DNA of 64,000 nucleotides, taken from Macrostomum hystrix. Lineage: Eukaryota; Platyhelminthes; Macrostomidae. Positions 32,914 through 45,490 of the stretch are shown here, piece after piece; the stretch's first letter is position 1; each line of letters begins with the position of its first letter. The stretch lies in the NCBI GenBank assembly GCA_950097015.1, contig CATNEN010000001.1:16434501-16498500 (forward strand), given 5' to 3'. A program made the position numbers and the translations under genes. The notes under the pieces are model-generated. The model was not told where the DNA came from, ran no database searches, and worked only from the letters and a program-made list of their open reading frames with translations.

Positions 32914-33126
32914 ATGAAGATCAACCAGTTTTACAGTAGCGGTGGCAACAGCCGGCGACGCCGAGGTGGGGGCCAGCGGCCTGTGTCCTGTTTTCTATGC
33001 GCGGGGCCACAAACCGTGGCCCGCTGCCCTGCCGTCGCACAAGTGCGGCAGCAGCAGCAGCAGCAGCAGCTACTACTTGGAACGAGGCTGCAGCAGCAGC
33101 CGCAGCAGCAGCAGCCTAACAAATAA
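32914..33126 (+). CDS. Small RG-rich, zinc-knuckle, polyQ protein, copy 2 (His lost)
   Basis: 70 residues: MKINQFYSSGGNSRRRRGGG, then CFLCAGPQTVARC, then a short Gln run. It is homologous to 6278-6616, but the knuckle histidine is replaced by Gln, which should abolish zinc binding. The Gln tail is shorter. The frame is open, and the partner RPA copy is broken, so the unit is decaying. Confidence 0.7.
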   Translation: MKINQFYSSGGNSRRRRGGGQRPVSCFLCAGPQTVARCPAVAQVRQQQQQQQLLLGTRLQQQPQQQQPNK

Positions 33127-33169
33127 ATTGTGCAAATTCAAATAAATTGAATCGAATTCATATTCACTG

Positions 33170-33800
33170 GACAAATAATTGTTTCGTGTTGCTTTTTCTT
33201 ATTTCCTACTGAAAATGAGAAACTTAATTGACACAGCTTATTGCAACGATCTCTTTAGAACTTCAAATGATGAAGTTTTAGAGCTTAATTGAATGTTTTC
33301 AATGATTGTTTTCAATTGTACAAACATCGACATCACAGTATGCAAAATAAAACATTATCAATAAAGGGAACTCAATGACAGCTGATAAGTTTAATAATTG
33401 CTATGTAAATACTCATTTTCAAAAACAGTAACGATGATGATGGATTTGCAGAAGGCTCTGCCAACAAGACAGTATCATTGCACATAGATTTGACATACAA
33501 GTCAATTTAAAATTAGATCCCATTTTGATAGTTCAAAATGGTTAGCTAATATCAATGGCTAATTAAATATCAATGGATAAATTTCTAATCTCCTTTCTTT
33601 TTCTTATTGATTCCAGTTCTGATCAGATCCTATTTCTCATCTGACCTCTTTTCTTAGTAATCCATTTTGTATCATTCTTCATTATAAATGCATGCCTGAC
33701 AATTTATCTTTTAAAATAGAATAAGGCAGGTACCAGGTGTGCAGATTCATGAATCATGGGACTGGTCTTTGTCCACTGAAACATTTTTGAATGTTTTTTT
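33170..33800. repeat. Rearranged tail fragments
   Basis: 33490-33790 matches 2270-2560 (TTTCTAATCTCCTTTC, GGCAGGTACCAGGTGTGC). 33420-33490 matches part of 2745-2830 (GCAGAAGGCTC-GCCAACAAGACAG). Order differs from copy X, so the pieces were shuffled. No gene seen. Confidence 0.7.
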
Positions 33801-33819
33801 TTAATGTTTTTTTTGAATG

Positions 33820-34325
33820 TTTGAATCATGAGCCATGGTTCAAACTCTGGTTTAGCCATAATTCAAACGCTGGATTAGCCATGATTGAAACTCGGGTTTA
33901 GCCTTCATTCAAACTTTGGTTTAGCCATGATTCAAACTCTGGTTTAGCCATGATTCAAACTCTGGTGTTGCCATGGTTCAAACTCTGGTTTAGCAATGAT
34001 TCAAACTCGGGTTTAGCAATAATTCAAACTCGGGTTTAGCCATGATTCAAACTCTGGTTTAGCCTTGATTCAGACTATGGTTTAGCCATGATTCAGACTC
34101 CAGTTTAGCCATGATTCAAACTCTGGTTTAGCCATGATTCAGACGCTGGTTTAGCCATGATTCAGACTATGGTTTAGCCATGATTCATACTATGGTTTAG
34201 CCATATTTTAGACTCTGGTTTAGCCATGATTCATATTATGGTTTAGCCATAATTCAGACTCTGGTTTAGCCAAGATTCAGACTCTGGTTTAGCCATGATT
34301 CAAGCTCTATTTTTGCAATGATTCA
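33820..34325. repeat. 23-bp minisatellite array, third copy
   Basis: About 21 copies of the ATGATTCAAACTC...GGTTTAGCC unit, more diverged than the other arrays. The same A/T segment and tRNA-like patch follow. Confidence 0.88.
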
Positions 34326-34424
34326 ATCTCAGATTTTCTTTTGTTTATAATATTTTATTTACGAAATGAAAAAAAATAAATTAAAATAATATTCAATCAC
34401 TACTGGCTGAAAATTTGTCTAAAT

Positions 34425-35695
34425 GATTTGACGCAGTGCAGAATCGAACCCTAGCCTAGCCTAACTTATTCCTAGTGCCTACACATCGGCTATTCCGACT
34501 GTTGGTTAGTGGGTGCAGAAATCAGCCTTATAAAATGAATTCTCAAAGTTCTGGATTTGTACAATGAAGTAAGAAAATAGAGTACACTCAGTCTCGCGGT
34601 TGGTTGTGTTCATTTATTTCCAATTTGTCTCCAGAGTGCAGGCTTCAAATTCAATCAGCTAGGGGTTGTTGCGCAATTTGACGATGCAATTCTAATTCAG
34701 TGGCTGTCAGTGAAATTCTCAATAGGCCAAAATGGTTTGACCTTTTAAAAAAATCATGTTTTTCGAATATTTAATCCCTTTAGCAATAAAGTTAAGGTTA
34801 ATAAAAATACGTGTATAATTGTCCCCATATTTGGCATCTTTTGGTGAAGAAATGGTGAAAATCGGTTGAGCCGTTCGGGAGAAAATCAATTACAACCAAC
34901 CAACCAAACAAGCAACCATTTCATTTTTAGTATAGTGGACTAGCAAGTTTTGCCCCCCTTTGGGAGCCTTATTCAGTACTTTAAAGTGAAAATAATACGA
35001 AAATAATAATGTTCTCTACTTAAAATAGGAATTTTTGGAGATCGTTAATAACGCATTTTAGGTAAAACAAAACTATTAACTGTTTTACAGTTTCTTTTTT
35101 AGAGCCAATTTATGTCAACGTTTTTGATAAAATGATCTTACTAATTTTATACATAAAATTGTTTAGAGCACTTTTTATAGTTGTTACTGAAAATGAAATT
35201 AATGAAATTTATTCCAAGAAATTCCTACTATCCGAGAAATGACTTGCTTTATTCCGATTTTCTTGTTGCTTGGATTGCTCATGTGTACTACAGTTTTATA
35301 CACATCCAGACAAATTTTGACTTTCTTCATTTGTAAGTAAATTTCTAAGCCCTGCTCATCGTACTAACTGCGACTGCAATGTTCCGAACAATAAGTAGCT
35401 CAGCATTGCAACTATTGCCATTGAATGAGGCCCCTCTTATTATAATAAATGACTTAAAGAGTCAGTTCAATGCAGCTATCTCATTGTGAATGGACTTTGC
35501 AAAAGCAACTGGAGCTACATCCTTCGACCTTTGGTTTGTCGCTTTTAATAAAGCTAACACTGGCTATATATAGCTATGATATATGATATATATTATCATA
35601 CTAAATTCCCCGACCCCCTCTCTTTTCTAGTCACACTCCTCAGCAGACTTCTCTTTTCTTTTTTGCCTCATTCACATTGTCAAATCTTATTTTGA
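34425..35695. repeat. Element tail, copy Z
   Basis: 34430-34530 is the tRNA-like patch, 34740-34925 the GTTCGGGAG repeat, and 34945-35690 matches 1490-2240. It ends abruptly at CAAATCTTATTTTGAATC, followed by unrelated sequence, and no Helitron gene follows. This is the most complete gene-less tail. Confidence 0.8.
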
Positions 35696-35903
35696 ATCTT
35701 ACACATTACATTTACATGATTATAAATAAAAATAATAATTCTGAAAATGAAAAATATATATATAAACTGCTTAAAAGTTTTGAGCTTCTTCTAGATTCTT
35801 TTAATAAATATTTTAGCCTGGTGATTAGATTCATTAGGTATAAATTGGATATACAAAGAATGAGTATTTAGATAACTATAATTTCATTATTCTTTTTCAG
35901 ATT

Positions 35904-36897
35904 ATGGCTGAATTCCTGAACTGTCCGATATGTTTCGTAGAAAAAAATCTGCATGTAGCAAGGTCTGACAACATGAGGAAACATATAATTAACGTTCATA
36001 AATTGAACACCGATTCTACGGAGTTAGCAATAAAAGTTGCAAAGCTTAAAAAGTATAAAACATCGGAACTTCACATGTGCCCCATGTGTACACGTAGGCA
36101 CAAGAGACTCATTGCGCATGCATATGAAGGCAAAGCACAATGAAGTGATGCCGAAGACGCTGGACGAGGCACAAAACAACGCAAAGAGTTACTTCTCGAT
36201 GTGCACCGAATTTTTTCGCTGTGGATGCATGGGCCAGGTGCTTAGGCATCCCAGGAATAGGGCAAGTATTGCTAAATAGTACTTTGCTAAATATTACCGC
36301 GTTTACGAGAAGTGCATATATTTTAACAGTGATGTATATATAGTAACAATTTTGTTTTACGAACTACGTACAAAAAGCGTGGAGGCAAGTAAGATTAAGG
36401 ACTAGTCTATGTAACAAAAATTCAAAACAACTTCCCCGTATCCAGGCTGCGAAACGTCCACAAAGCTCGTCAAGTGACCAAGCCAGCAAACGGACAAAGG
36501 TAAGTATTTCGGTTCTGCAAACCATTATTCTAATGATTTTTTTACTTTATATAATTTTCTGAAAGCCTGTAGTAACACTTTTTAGAATCAAAATAAATGA
36601 ATATTGTAATTGGTTTTCTGTAAGCATTAAGTAACTTTTTCTAGACTATAAAAGTGTCATCCAAAATCTAAATTTTTCCTCAATCTGGCTGAAATGCTTT
36701 CCCAGTGGCAAACGAATGATGATGTGCCTTGCGAGCCTCACCTTTCGGCCTCACCTTGCGAGCCTCTGGTGCCTCTGGTGCCTCAGTGTGACTCGGCCTC
36801 ACCTGAGGGGCCACCACATTCGGCCTCGGCCAGTGCCAGCAGTGCCACAACGGTGCCGAAGAATAGTCCAACCGGCCGTGGACATTCTCATGAAGCG
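35904..36897 (+). pseudogene. C2H2 zinc-finger gene, copy 1 (frameshifted)
   Basis: It starts after a good acceptor (TTCTTTTTCAG) with MAEFLNCPICFVEKNLHVAR and a C-x2-C ... H-x4-H finger. A second finger (CPMC ... LRMHMKAKH) needs a 2-nt frameshift near 36085 when compared with copy 2. Further exons with matching phases: 36446-36499 (AAKRPQSSSSDQASKRTK) and 36706-36897 (Ser/Pro-rich). The paralogous block is 45491-46380. I cannot name the family. It may be the accessory DNA-binding protein of a DNA transposon, given the KDZ relic next to copy 2. Confidence 0.55.
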
Positions 36898-37057
36898 GTG
36901 AGTATGTCACAATATTCACGTCATTCCTAAAGAATTTATCAGACAGTAAATTCAATGTATTTTTGTGTCAGAAAGTCCAACATTATTTCGCGTAGTAAGT
37001 TTTTCAGGAAGGGCACAATTCTTTTAGTAATCACGTTCAGATCAAAATTATAAAAAA

Positions 37058-37082
37058 CAACCCTAACCCTAAACCCTAACTC
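37058..37082. repeat. Short telomere-like tract
   Basis: AACCCTAACCCTAAACCCTAAC lies in a unique context, about 3.5 repeats of CCCTAA. An imperfect inverted repeat (ATGGAAGAGTAT at 37087 / ATACTCTTCCAT at 37123) follows directly. Confidence 0.5.
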
Positions 37083-37139
37083 TTATATGGAAGAGTATGG
37101 AAGCTGTATAAATAGCATATACATACTCTTCCATACTTT

Positions 37140-38860
37140 CTACGCGTCTGAGTTGGTTCAGAAAGGTTTTATTTTTTCGTTTGAAATTTGTAAGCTGACG
37201 AGGAATTTTGGACAATAGTTACTCCCTGCTTACCGTATGCTACTTTACATGACGAGGTATTTTTTAACTTATTTCATAGTTACTCCCTTCTTTATTACGA
37301 GCTAGAGAACTGGTCGAACTCGCATCGCTGGAAAGCGTCAAAACCTCATTGTCGAGACCAATAGGGGTGACTTAAAATTGCTGCCGCTTTGTCTATAAAT
37401 AAGCTGGACCTGTGCCACTTGCGCCAGTCGACAGAGCAATAATTGAAGTACCATCTGACGATTGCGGCACTCTAATAATAGATGCTCTCGTTTTGTTTTG
37501 GCAGTGGGTTAAACATGCATAATATCTCTATAGAATTTCCTATGTAATCTGCATACAAAGTCCCAGCTACTTCCTGACATCATAGGCTGGCTTTTTAGGC
37601 CGCAGATTTCGACGGCGATGGCTTCTACATTTATCATAGAGTACAGGGACTCAAAATTCGTCGAGATCTACAGGATTAAGGGGGGTCCTGAAATCGATTG
37701 TGCCACCTACTGACCTAAAAGTAGTCGTTTGTAAGGCCTAGGTATAGCCCACTTTGACGGGCTGCCATGTTTAAATGACTTGGTCTGAGCACGTGCGACT
37801 GGCGTCACTAGATGGCTGGTATAATTTTGAATCTGACGCCGTTTGTCAAGTAGATTTCGGTCCATCTAGAGCCAACCGGCAGCCGCTAGACTAAAGCGTC
37901 AAAATCTCCTCATACGCAATCTGCCAGTAGGGGGGTCCGGACCTATAGACGCACTTTAACGGCCTTCTGGTCGTTTTTTTTCGACGTTCTTGGTGTCATT
38001 GGAAAGCTCTAGAGATGTCCTATCGATTTGCCATCTAATAAAATGCTTGTCGATAAATGAAACCAACTTTGCTTGTTGAAGCCTGACTTAGTGAAACTGG
38101 CTTTTAAATTAGCTTTAAAAGCTAATCTAATGCTTTTGAATAGGCATGCTTACCGTAAGGAAAGCAAAAGGGTATCTTGTCTCGATTGGTTAGTTGGGTT
38201 TTGCACTACATACAGTACAGCCAGATATAGCTGTTGTACTGTCATAGTAGTGTTGTACTTATGGCTTATGACTATAAAACTCGAACTGTTCTGCAGCTTG
38301 GAAAATTATAGTAGCTAGCTATCTAGCTAATGGAATTGTCCTGGACAACAAATTGTTGTCAACGATAGTTTAAATAGCTAAGCAACCATTCAATATTAAT
38401 GGCTATAATGTAAAATACTATTTCATACATGCTACATAGACAATAATCTGTCTGTTTCTGGCTAGCTAGCTTAATTGATTTTAAAGTAATGTAGAGAAAA
38501 ATGCCAACAATATTGATTGAAATGGATAGTGAGAGCTACTTAAATGTAGCTACTGTATTGTATGCAGGGTAGCTATATTATATACTAGCTAATAGTCTAG
38601 CTATTACTAAGCAGTGTAGTAGCCATGCAGATTGCTGGCTTGACTAGCTGGCTAGACATTAATTTAATAATTTAATTTTAATGGTATTGGCCTAGATCTC
38701 TATTAATAGCTAGCTAGTAGCTATGGCCAAGCAAATTATATATAATTTGTTGTTCCTAGTAGGCCTAGGCTTAGCTCGCAAGATTCTTGGTCATAGCACC
38801 CTTGGTACCATTGTTCCTAATATATCTGTTGCCACTTTTCTGAACATATTGTTGTCCTTA
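37140..38860. other. No gene seen; TAGCTAGC-rich in the right half
   Basis: 37140-38060 contains several GAGTTGGTT- and GACTCTGA-type fragments reminiscent of the ~370-bp repeat family at 43758, but no ORF I trust. 38290-38720 is rich in AGCTAGCTAG motifs. Neither half has a recognisable product. Confidence 0.5.
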
Positions 38861-38889
38861 TTCATGCTTACTTGTCAATACTTGACCCT

Positions 38890-39690
38890 ATCCTTTCTAT
38901 CCCTCTTCTAGCTAGTCACTACATCCCTATCCCCTATCCCTTCTCCATAGCCCTCAACCTCAATACTTCCCCTAATAGCTGCTTTCTACCCATATCCTCC
39001 CTCCTCTTCCACTTCCTATCCTCCTCCCTGCACCCCCTCCTGCTGCCCTCTCACCTGCTTCCCACTTGCTGCCTCTCACCTGCCTCACCTTGCTACCCCC
39101 CACCCTCTCCCCCTCTTGCTGCCCTCCACACTCTTACTACCCTCCACCCGCTTCCCCCTCTTACTATCCTCCACCCTCTTGCTACCCTCCACCCTCTTGC
39201 TACCCTCCTCCCCCTCTTGCTACCCTCCACCCTCTACCCCTATTGTTACCCTCCACCCTCTTGCTACCCTCCACCCTCTACCCGTCTTGTTACCCTCCAC
39301 CCTCTTCCCCCTTTTGCTGCCCTCTCACCCTTTCCCCCTCTTGCTACCCTCCACCCTCTTGCTACCCTCCTCCCCCTCTTGCTACCCTCCACCCTCTACC
39401 CCTATTGTTACCCTCCACCCTCTTGCTACCCTCCACCCTCTACCCGTCTTGTTACCCTCCACCCTCTTCCCCCTTTTGCTGCCCTCTCACCCTTTCCCCC
39501 TCTTGCTACCCTCTCACCCTTTCCTCCTCTTGCTACCCTGCACCCGCTTCCTTCTTGCTGCCCTCCACCCGCTTCCCCCTATGCACCCCTCACCCACCCA
39601 CCTACCTACCCACTTACCTACTCACCCACCCCACCCACCACCCTTATCCACTGCCCCCCAGATCTCTCCTGTTCGTTGCATCTCCCCTAG
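38890..39690. repeat. Polypyrimidine tract with 162-bp higher-order repeat
   Basis: About 800 bp almost free of purine runs, built from CTTGCTACCCTCCACCCTC-like units. A 162-bp block repeats (marker TATTGTTACCC at 39241 and 39403). All reading frames are open only because stops need purines; the long Pro/Leu/Ser ORFs are artefacts. Confidence 0.85.
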
Positions 39691-39718
39691 TTCATAACAC
39701 CTCTATTTGCAATTTCAG

Positions 39719-40403
39719 TAAGTTGTCTGCATGGAATGTGTTCTTCATGGAGCAGCAGAAGGGAAGAAAAGACTTCAAAGGTACGTTTCGTAATTTTCGG
39801 TGGGCATCCGCGTATTTTAGAAGTACACGAAATTATTGTTTCTTTTATGTATATTCTTCGAGGCTAATGCTTTTGTGATGAAATTTTTTTTCAATTTTTT
39901 TAATTAAGGCCAAGCTGCAAGTCTAAGCGCTACGTTCACGAATTTGCCTCCGGAAGAATTGACTCGTCTCCAAAATGTAGCCAATGATCTTAATGCTAGG
40001 CTAAGCTGCAGTATGAAAATTTCATCTGAAAAGCTAAATCGGAAATCTGAAGCTCTTGTAAGTGATCCACGGTTTGTGTTCAGTTACTGTTTCGTCTCTG
40101 CAACAGTTGATACTATTTTATTATTGTTATCATATTTAAACCATATCTTATGTATGTGTTGAGGCCTTTTCGTACCAAATTTCTCGATTACCCCATTACA
40201 TTCCGAGCCGAACACCCGTCACGGACTATGCTTAAAAATAAATTGTTTTATTTAAATTTTTAATTGCATTTAATGCAAAATTGCAGAATATGGTGGATGC
40301 TCCGCCGCCGCCGCCGCCAGACGCGGAGCGAAGACTGAGACTGAAGACTGTTAGACTGAGACGCCTAAGATCAGGCAATCTTCGACTGAAAGTGCGGACT
40401 TAA
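39719..40403 (+). CDS. HMG-box-like exon set
   Basis: Three exons with good splice sites: 39719-39780, 39909-40057 and 40287-40403, in compatible phases, ending at TAA 40401-40403. They encode KLSAWNVFFMEQQKGRKDFK, then LSATFTNLPPEELTRLQNVA, a Lys-rich part, a run of six prolines and an Arg/Leu-rich C-terminus. The W...F...LPPEE pattern resembles an HMG box but is not decisive. The first exon enters in mid-codon (phase 2), so an upstream exon exists. It could belong to the finger gene at 35904, but the phases do not join directly. Confidence 0.45.
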
Positions 40404-40409
40404 AATATT

Positions 40410-41145
40410 AGAATATAATATATATTTGAATATTTATAGTTAATTATTTATAGTTGATTATATAGTTCAATATTATATTGAAAATTATATATTAAATTAA
40501 ATATTTATAATTGAATTACTTTTTTCAAAGTCCGCAGATTCAGCCGAAGATTAGTTGATGTGTTGTTTTTACACTCGCACAGGGATCGATTTTGTCTAGC
40601 CATAGTTATAGTTGAAGATAATTGTTAATTGTTATTTGTTAAATGCAGCTGTCGAATTGCGAAGCGTAACAGGCAAACAATCAGATTATATGGGCATCAG
40701 CAAAGTTGGTGCGTCATTGACACATGGCCGGAGGCCTATTTTGGATAATTGTGTTGCCTTCAATCTTCTTTCCTTCTTTGCTAACAGCGAAGCTACGGAG
40801 TCATTTTATCGCAGTACTTCATTCACTTTGATTTGATATTAACAATACGTTGTGCTAAAGCCTGCACTATTCCAGGATTAACTTGTGTCTGATGGCAGCT
40901 GCTGACTCTTGTTGTGCAATTCTGCCTAGTGCACTAGCCACGTGGCTACCTCTCTTCGACCTGTGGTCTAGATCAGTGATGCGCCTGCATTTCCAGTGAG
41001 TTACTTGACAAATTTTTAACGTGAATATGAATGAAGATCAAGTCCTGTTTCAATCTGTCCATCACTTGTCATTCTGGAATTCATTTGTCATTCTAAATCT
41101 GTCATTCTGGAATTCATTTCTGTTAGAAATACCTGTTAGACCAAG
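40410..41145. other. No gene seen
   Basis: A/T-rich 40410-40540, then mixed sequence. The ORF at 40612-40836 has no similarity that I recognise and no splice context. Confidence 0.4.
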
Positions 41146-41311
41146 AGCGTCATTTGATAGGCCCACAGCGTCAACTGTTAGACAGCGAGCGTCACCTGTT
41201 AGACAGAGCGTCACCTGCTAGACAGAGAGCGTCACCTGTTAGAGAGAGAGCGTCACCTGCTAGACAGAGAGCGTCACCTGCTAGACAGAGACCGTCACCT
41301 ATTATACAGAG
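41145..41311. repeat. 21-bp minisatellite
   Basis: Seven to eight degenerate copies of a unit around AGCGTCACCTGCTAGACAGAG. Confidence 0.8.
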
Positions 41312-41319
41312 AGCCTGAG

Positions 41320-42850
41320 GTCAAGCGAATGGGCCTGGACGTCTGCTGTCTGGGTTGGCGGCTTTGGTGGCGTCACAGCGGAAGCGGCGGTGGCGCCACC
41401 GGCAGACGGAAGCAGGGCCAGGTGACACCCGTGCTGTCGATATTGGATCCGCAGACCTGCCTCACCGACGCCTGACTTGCGTGTTGAGAAAGTGCAAACC
41501 CTGGACTGACCTCAGCGAGACAGGTGGCAAGCTGTCTCGCCGATTACTTGCCAATTGAGAGGGGAAATTCGTGACTGACTTCCACATGTAGGATGCATCA
41601 CTGATCCAAGCCAAGCATAGGATGCATATATAACAGAGGGCTGTGCAGGAGCAGTCCAAAATTAATACATTTACAGAAATAAGGTATTTTGCAGACTTTG
41701 CACAGACCCATGCACAGTAATCAAATGTAATCAGGCGCAATCAACAGTAACGGTTTGTCCGCAGAAAGTTGATGAAATTTTAAAGACTGACTCTTTCTCC
41801 TGTTGCGCCCACCTTTGTATGTGCTCCTGATTAATCTGTGCTCATTATTGCTTATATGTGCTCATTCTTGTACTGCTGTGCTGCGATTCTGGCTACGATT
41901 CCTACGGCTTCTGCAACGAATCTATGAGCCTATGAGCCTTTGATTCAACATGCCGCTCATCTTATAAACGAGATATTTTTCCGTCACCCTGTCGAACGCC
42001 TTTTTTTCTTATCTGCTCACTCTTGCTAATCTGTGCTTTTTATTGTGTTTTTGTGTTTTTTTATTACAAAAATAACAAAAAGCGACTCATGCCTGATTAC
42101 GAGTATAAAGTTAAGCAACTGCTCATGCAACGTGTACATGAGAAAATTTTGAGATGCATTGTTTAATTCAGATTGCTTCTAGTCTCGAATCGCAATCCCC
42201 AACGACCCCAACGATTATTCACGACCCCCAACATTTATTTTATTTGGAGAGGTAACTGAATTTGAAATTGAATACAGAAGTGAATCCACCAGGTGGATTC
42301 CACCAGGTGGAAAAATGCATCCATCAGAGTGGGACCACTGACAGTCTGACTGTCTCCTCTGACCATCGCTGCCACACCAGTGCTAAATTTCGTCGAAGCT
42401 GCACTATATGGCCTAATATTAATAATATCTCGGATTCATCTACTGACAGACATATAAAGTACGGTACAGTAGTTGTACTGACTTTAGGTTAAGCCAGATA
42501 AACACACATATTTATTATTTTGATATGGTCAGTGTTCGTTAAACTCTGACTTACCTCATTATTGGCTTCGTTGCACACCTCATTTTGCTCATAGATGAGT
42601 ATAAGTTCATGACGAATGCTTCCCTTTAATTTCCGTTTCTCTGAGGGATGTCATATCCGTGTGACATTCAAAAAATCGTGCTGTGCATCCACAAGCTACA
42701 TGTATATATCTCACTGATAATTTGTAAACGGCTTCTTAAATAAGTGTAATAACTCAAAGGCAGAAGTAGGGCCAGAATTGAAACACAGTAGAGAACCAGT
42801 CTGATATCGCGGCTCCTTATATGTGCGTTCATGCAGTCTAATTTCCAGAC
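41320..42850. other. No gene seen
   Basis: Short ORFs only. A local direct duplication, CCACCAGGTGGATTCCACCAGGTGG, starts at 42287. No recognisable domain. Confidence 0.4.
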
Positions 42851-42853
42851 CCT

Positions 42854-42880
42854 GGGGCTGGGGATTTGGGGGATCTGGGG
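42854..42880 (+). other. G-quadruplex motif
   Basis: Four runs of 4-5 G (42854-57, 42860-63, 42868-72, 42877-80) separated by loops of 2-4 nt. A second, three-G motif (GGGCTGGGCTGGGCTGGG) is at 43142-43159. Confidence 0.6.
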
Positions 42881-43757
42881 ATCCCAGACAGACGGCCCAC
42901 CCCAGTGGCACGCAAACCAAGCATGAGACACAAACATCAACGGGGGTGCACGCAGACAGTGGTGACAAGTGCATGCAAACGAGCTAAGCTAACATTGAAT
43001 GTCACATTGAATAACTAACAGTAATGTCACATAAGTAATTTGCAATTCCACAAATTAAAGCCCGTCTATTGACAACACATACAGTACATGCACAATTTAC
43101 ACTTTACAGTGTGAGTGATTCCAAGAAAGAAGCTGAAATATGGGCTGGGCTGGGCTGGGTTGAGAGGCCGCGGGACATGGAGCTGGATGAAAAGAAACTC
43201 GGCGATGGGCTGGGAGGCTGGGATGATTAAAAGAGACGAGCGTGGCACCAATTGTTGGTTTCTTGAGTTTTCCTAAACGACAATAGGTGCTCACAAGCTC
43301 CAGTTTAAGTTTATAACTCTGGCTACATAGTAATAATTAAGTAGTCTGTGTGGTGGGAAACGCATGCAGTTAAGGCCAAGCGTGGCACCAATTGATGGTT
43401 TCCCAGTGGGACGACCAGGAATTAACTTACTAAGTTCAGACTGCTCATGGTATTCTTATTAAATTAAGTCTTACGTGGTATTCTTACCAAGACCTTAGTA
43501 TACTGTCGTACAAAGAGTAGCAATAACAGTTCCCAGTTGTATTCATAATAAGGTCCTTAGAAAGTAATTCCTATAAGAATAGTCATACAATAATGTACAA
43601 AAGTTCTTGAAAAAAATTGCCAAGCAAAATCAGTATATTTAACCTTGGCAAAAATTTAAACATGATACATGTATTATGTTTCTACACATACATGTATAAC
43701 AAGCTGTACCATTAGACATATATATTCATATCTTTAACGGTATCCATTCGTACTAAT

Positions 43758-44147
43758 GTCAGTAGTATATGGCTGTCGTCGGTGTCCCAAGAGATTTGAG
43801 CACAATTTATCGAGTCGGATTCAATTGAAAATCCATTTCCTACACTAAATGATTTCCTACACCACTAAATTGGTTTCATGATTTCAAATGATTTCTACTC
43901 GAACTTATTAACCTGGAAAGTTACCTAGAAAATTTGACGAAATACATGCGAAAACATTTTAAGTACCTAGCCGATTGCTATAGCTACTGCTTCCATACTA
44001 CTAGGTACTGCGTTTTCTAAACTATTTTCGGACGAGAAATTCATTCGAGGCGGTCCGAGCTCAATATCTATTGATGAAAAAAAGCTATGACCATCTTCTT
44101 ACTTTTTAGTAATTTTATCGACTCTGACTACAGTCAGTAGTATATGG
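43758..44147. repeat. ~370-bp dispersed repeat, copy 1
   Basis: Bounded on both sides by GTCAGTAGTATATGGCTGTC and contains CATTTCCTACAC, GACGAAATACATGCGAAAAC and GGTGGTCCGAGCTC. Relatives are a tandem pair at 57430-58120 and a part copy at 59505-59680. It runs into a CACCTCACTCTC-rich tract at 44150-44245. Confidence 0.75.
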
Positions 44148-44680
44148 CTGTCTGTCACCTCACCCTCTCCTGTCACCTCTCTCCTCCGTCACCTCACTCT
44201 CTCCTCTCTGTGCCCTCACTCTCCTCTGTCACCTCACTCTGTGATTCCAAGAATACTAGTAATAATAGTAATAACAATAATAATTTAGTCAGTATACCTT
44301 GCAGCAGGTCACCTATGCTGTGCCTGTGCAGCACAACTTTTGCCAATGAGATGCGCTGATATGTTTTGATAAATTAGCTTATGTATTTTCCCCGAAGTTT
44401 GACACGGAAAATAATTGGTGAAAAGTCCTAGTTAGACAGAAACATTAATTGAACAAAGTACAGACCCTCACGTAAAAACACATACAGTGCACGCACAGTG
44501 AGCATAAAGAAAGCAGGAATTAGAGTTTGAGATTTTATGATTGTCAAACGCGTTTAGAACTTCAGAACTCTCTCCTCTCACTCCGCTGCTCGTTTGCAAG
44601 GGAGCACGACCATTGAAGAAATTGCATGACTACCAGGGAAAACTGAATAACATCTCAACAGCTCAACATCTCGGCATCCT

Positions 44681-45374
44681 GTGTCCGAAACTACTCCTGT
44701 TCCAGTGGAAGCTAGCACCGAGAATGATGTCGGTATGCCTGAGTCATTTGCTCCTCCAGTAGAAGATGTTGAATGGGTAGATTTTGACAGCTTTGCTGAG
44801 AAATACAGAGGCAGTTACGAGAAACATTTTCTCTTAAATCTGTGTTCCTCTTGCTATGAACACGAAGGTGTATATCGATGTGTTACTTGTCGACTTAGCT
44901 GATGTACAAGCTGTAAGAATGAGACACAAAAAGTTTTCAGCCCACAAGTTTCTCATATGGAATAAGGAGAGACTAATGTTTCAGGAACTGGATGCTACTC
45001 ACGATGCTTTTGAAATGTTTTGCTGCGCTTCTAGTAAATTGAATCTAAATGTCTGTGCGGCTACAAAAGTTGACCTTATAGATCTGTCTGGAAGCGTAAA
45101 GGTCATTTTTATTACCTGCGACTCCTGTGATCTTATTGGTGCACTCCTTTCCCATGGGTTCTTCCCTTGTTGCGAAGGGTCAAAGCCTGATTCAGATGGG
45201 TATGCATTCTTTTCTTTTACCTTTATGTCCCTGCTAGACAGTTTGTGTATAACTGGGAAGTTGCCTGTTCACAGAGCGGTCAGTACACTGCTCATTGGGC
45301 CAACTCTGGGACAAGGTACATATAATTTGGCTCTTGTAAAAAGCACATTTCTTCCGCCGGACTCTGATTTTTGA
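44681..45374 (+). pseudogene. KDZ-type transposase N-terminal relic
   Basis: Frame 1 reads VEWVDFDSFAEKYRG, then a Cys cluster CSSCYEHEGVYRCVTC, a TGA stop (44900-44902) and CTSC. A frameshift near 44915 moves to the frame with RMRHKKFSAHKFLIWN and later VKVIFITCDSCDLIGALLSHGFFPCC. A Cys cluster followed by H..H...W and a 'hydrophobic-C-x2-C ... GFFPCC ... AFFSFTFMSLLDSL' block fits the CxC/KDZ group (Kyakuja, Dileera, Zisupton). The catalytic core is absent. One stop and one frameshift make it dead. Confidence 0.55.
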
Positions 45375-45490
45375 CACCGGGAGATTTTTTTCTAAACATT
45401 TTAGCCTGGTGATTAGAGACATTAGCTATAAATTGGGTAAACAAAGAATGAGTATTTAGATAACTATAATTTCATTATTTTTTTCTGATT

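Noticed and set aside
37058-37082. True telomere or chromosome end
   Set aside because: Only about 3.5 units, internal, with unrelated sequence on both sides.
38872-39878. Long Pro/Leu/Ser ORFs in three frames
   Set aside because: Open only because the DNA is almost pure pyrimidine and repeated; no codon preference or domain.
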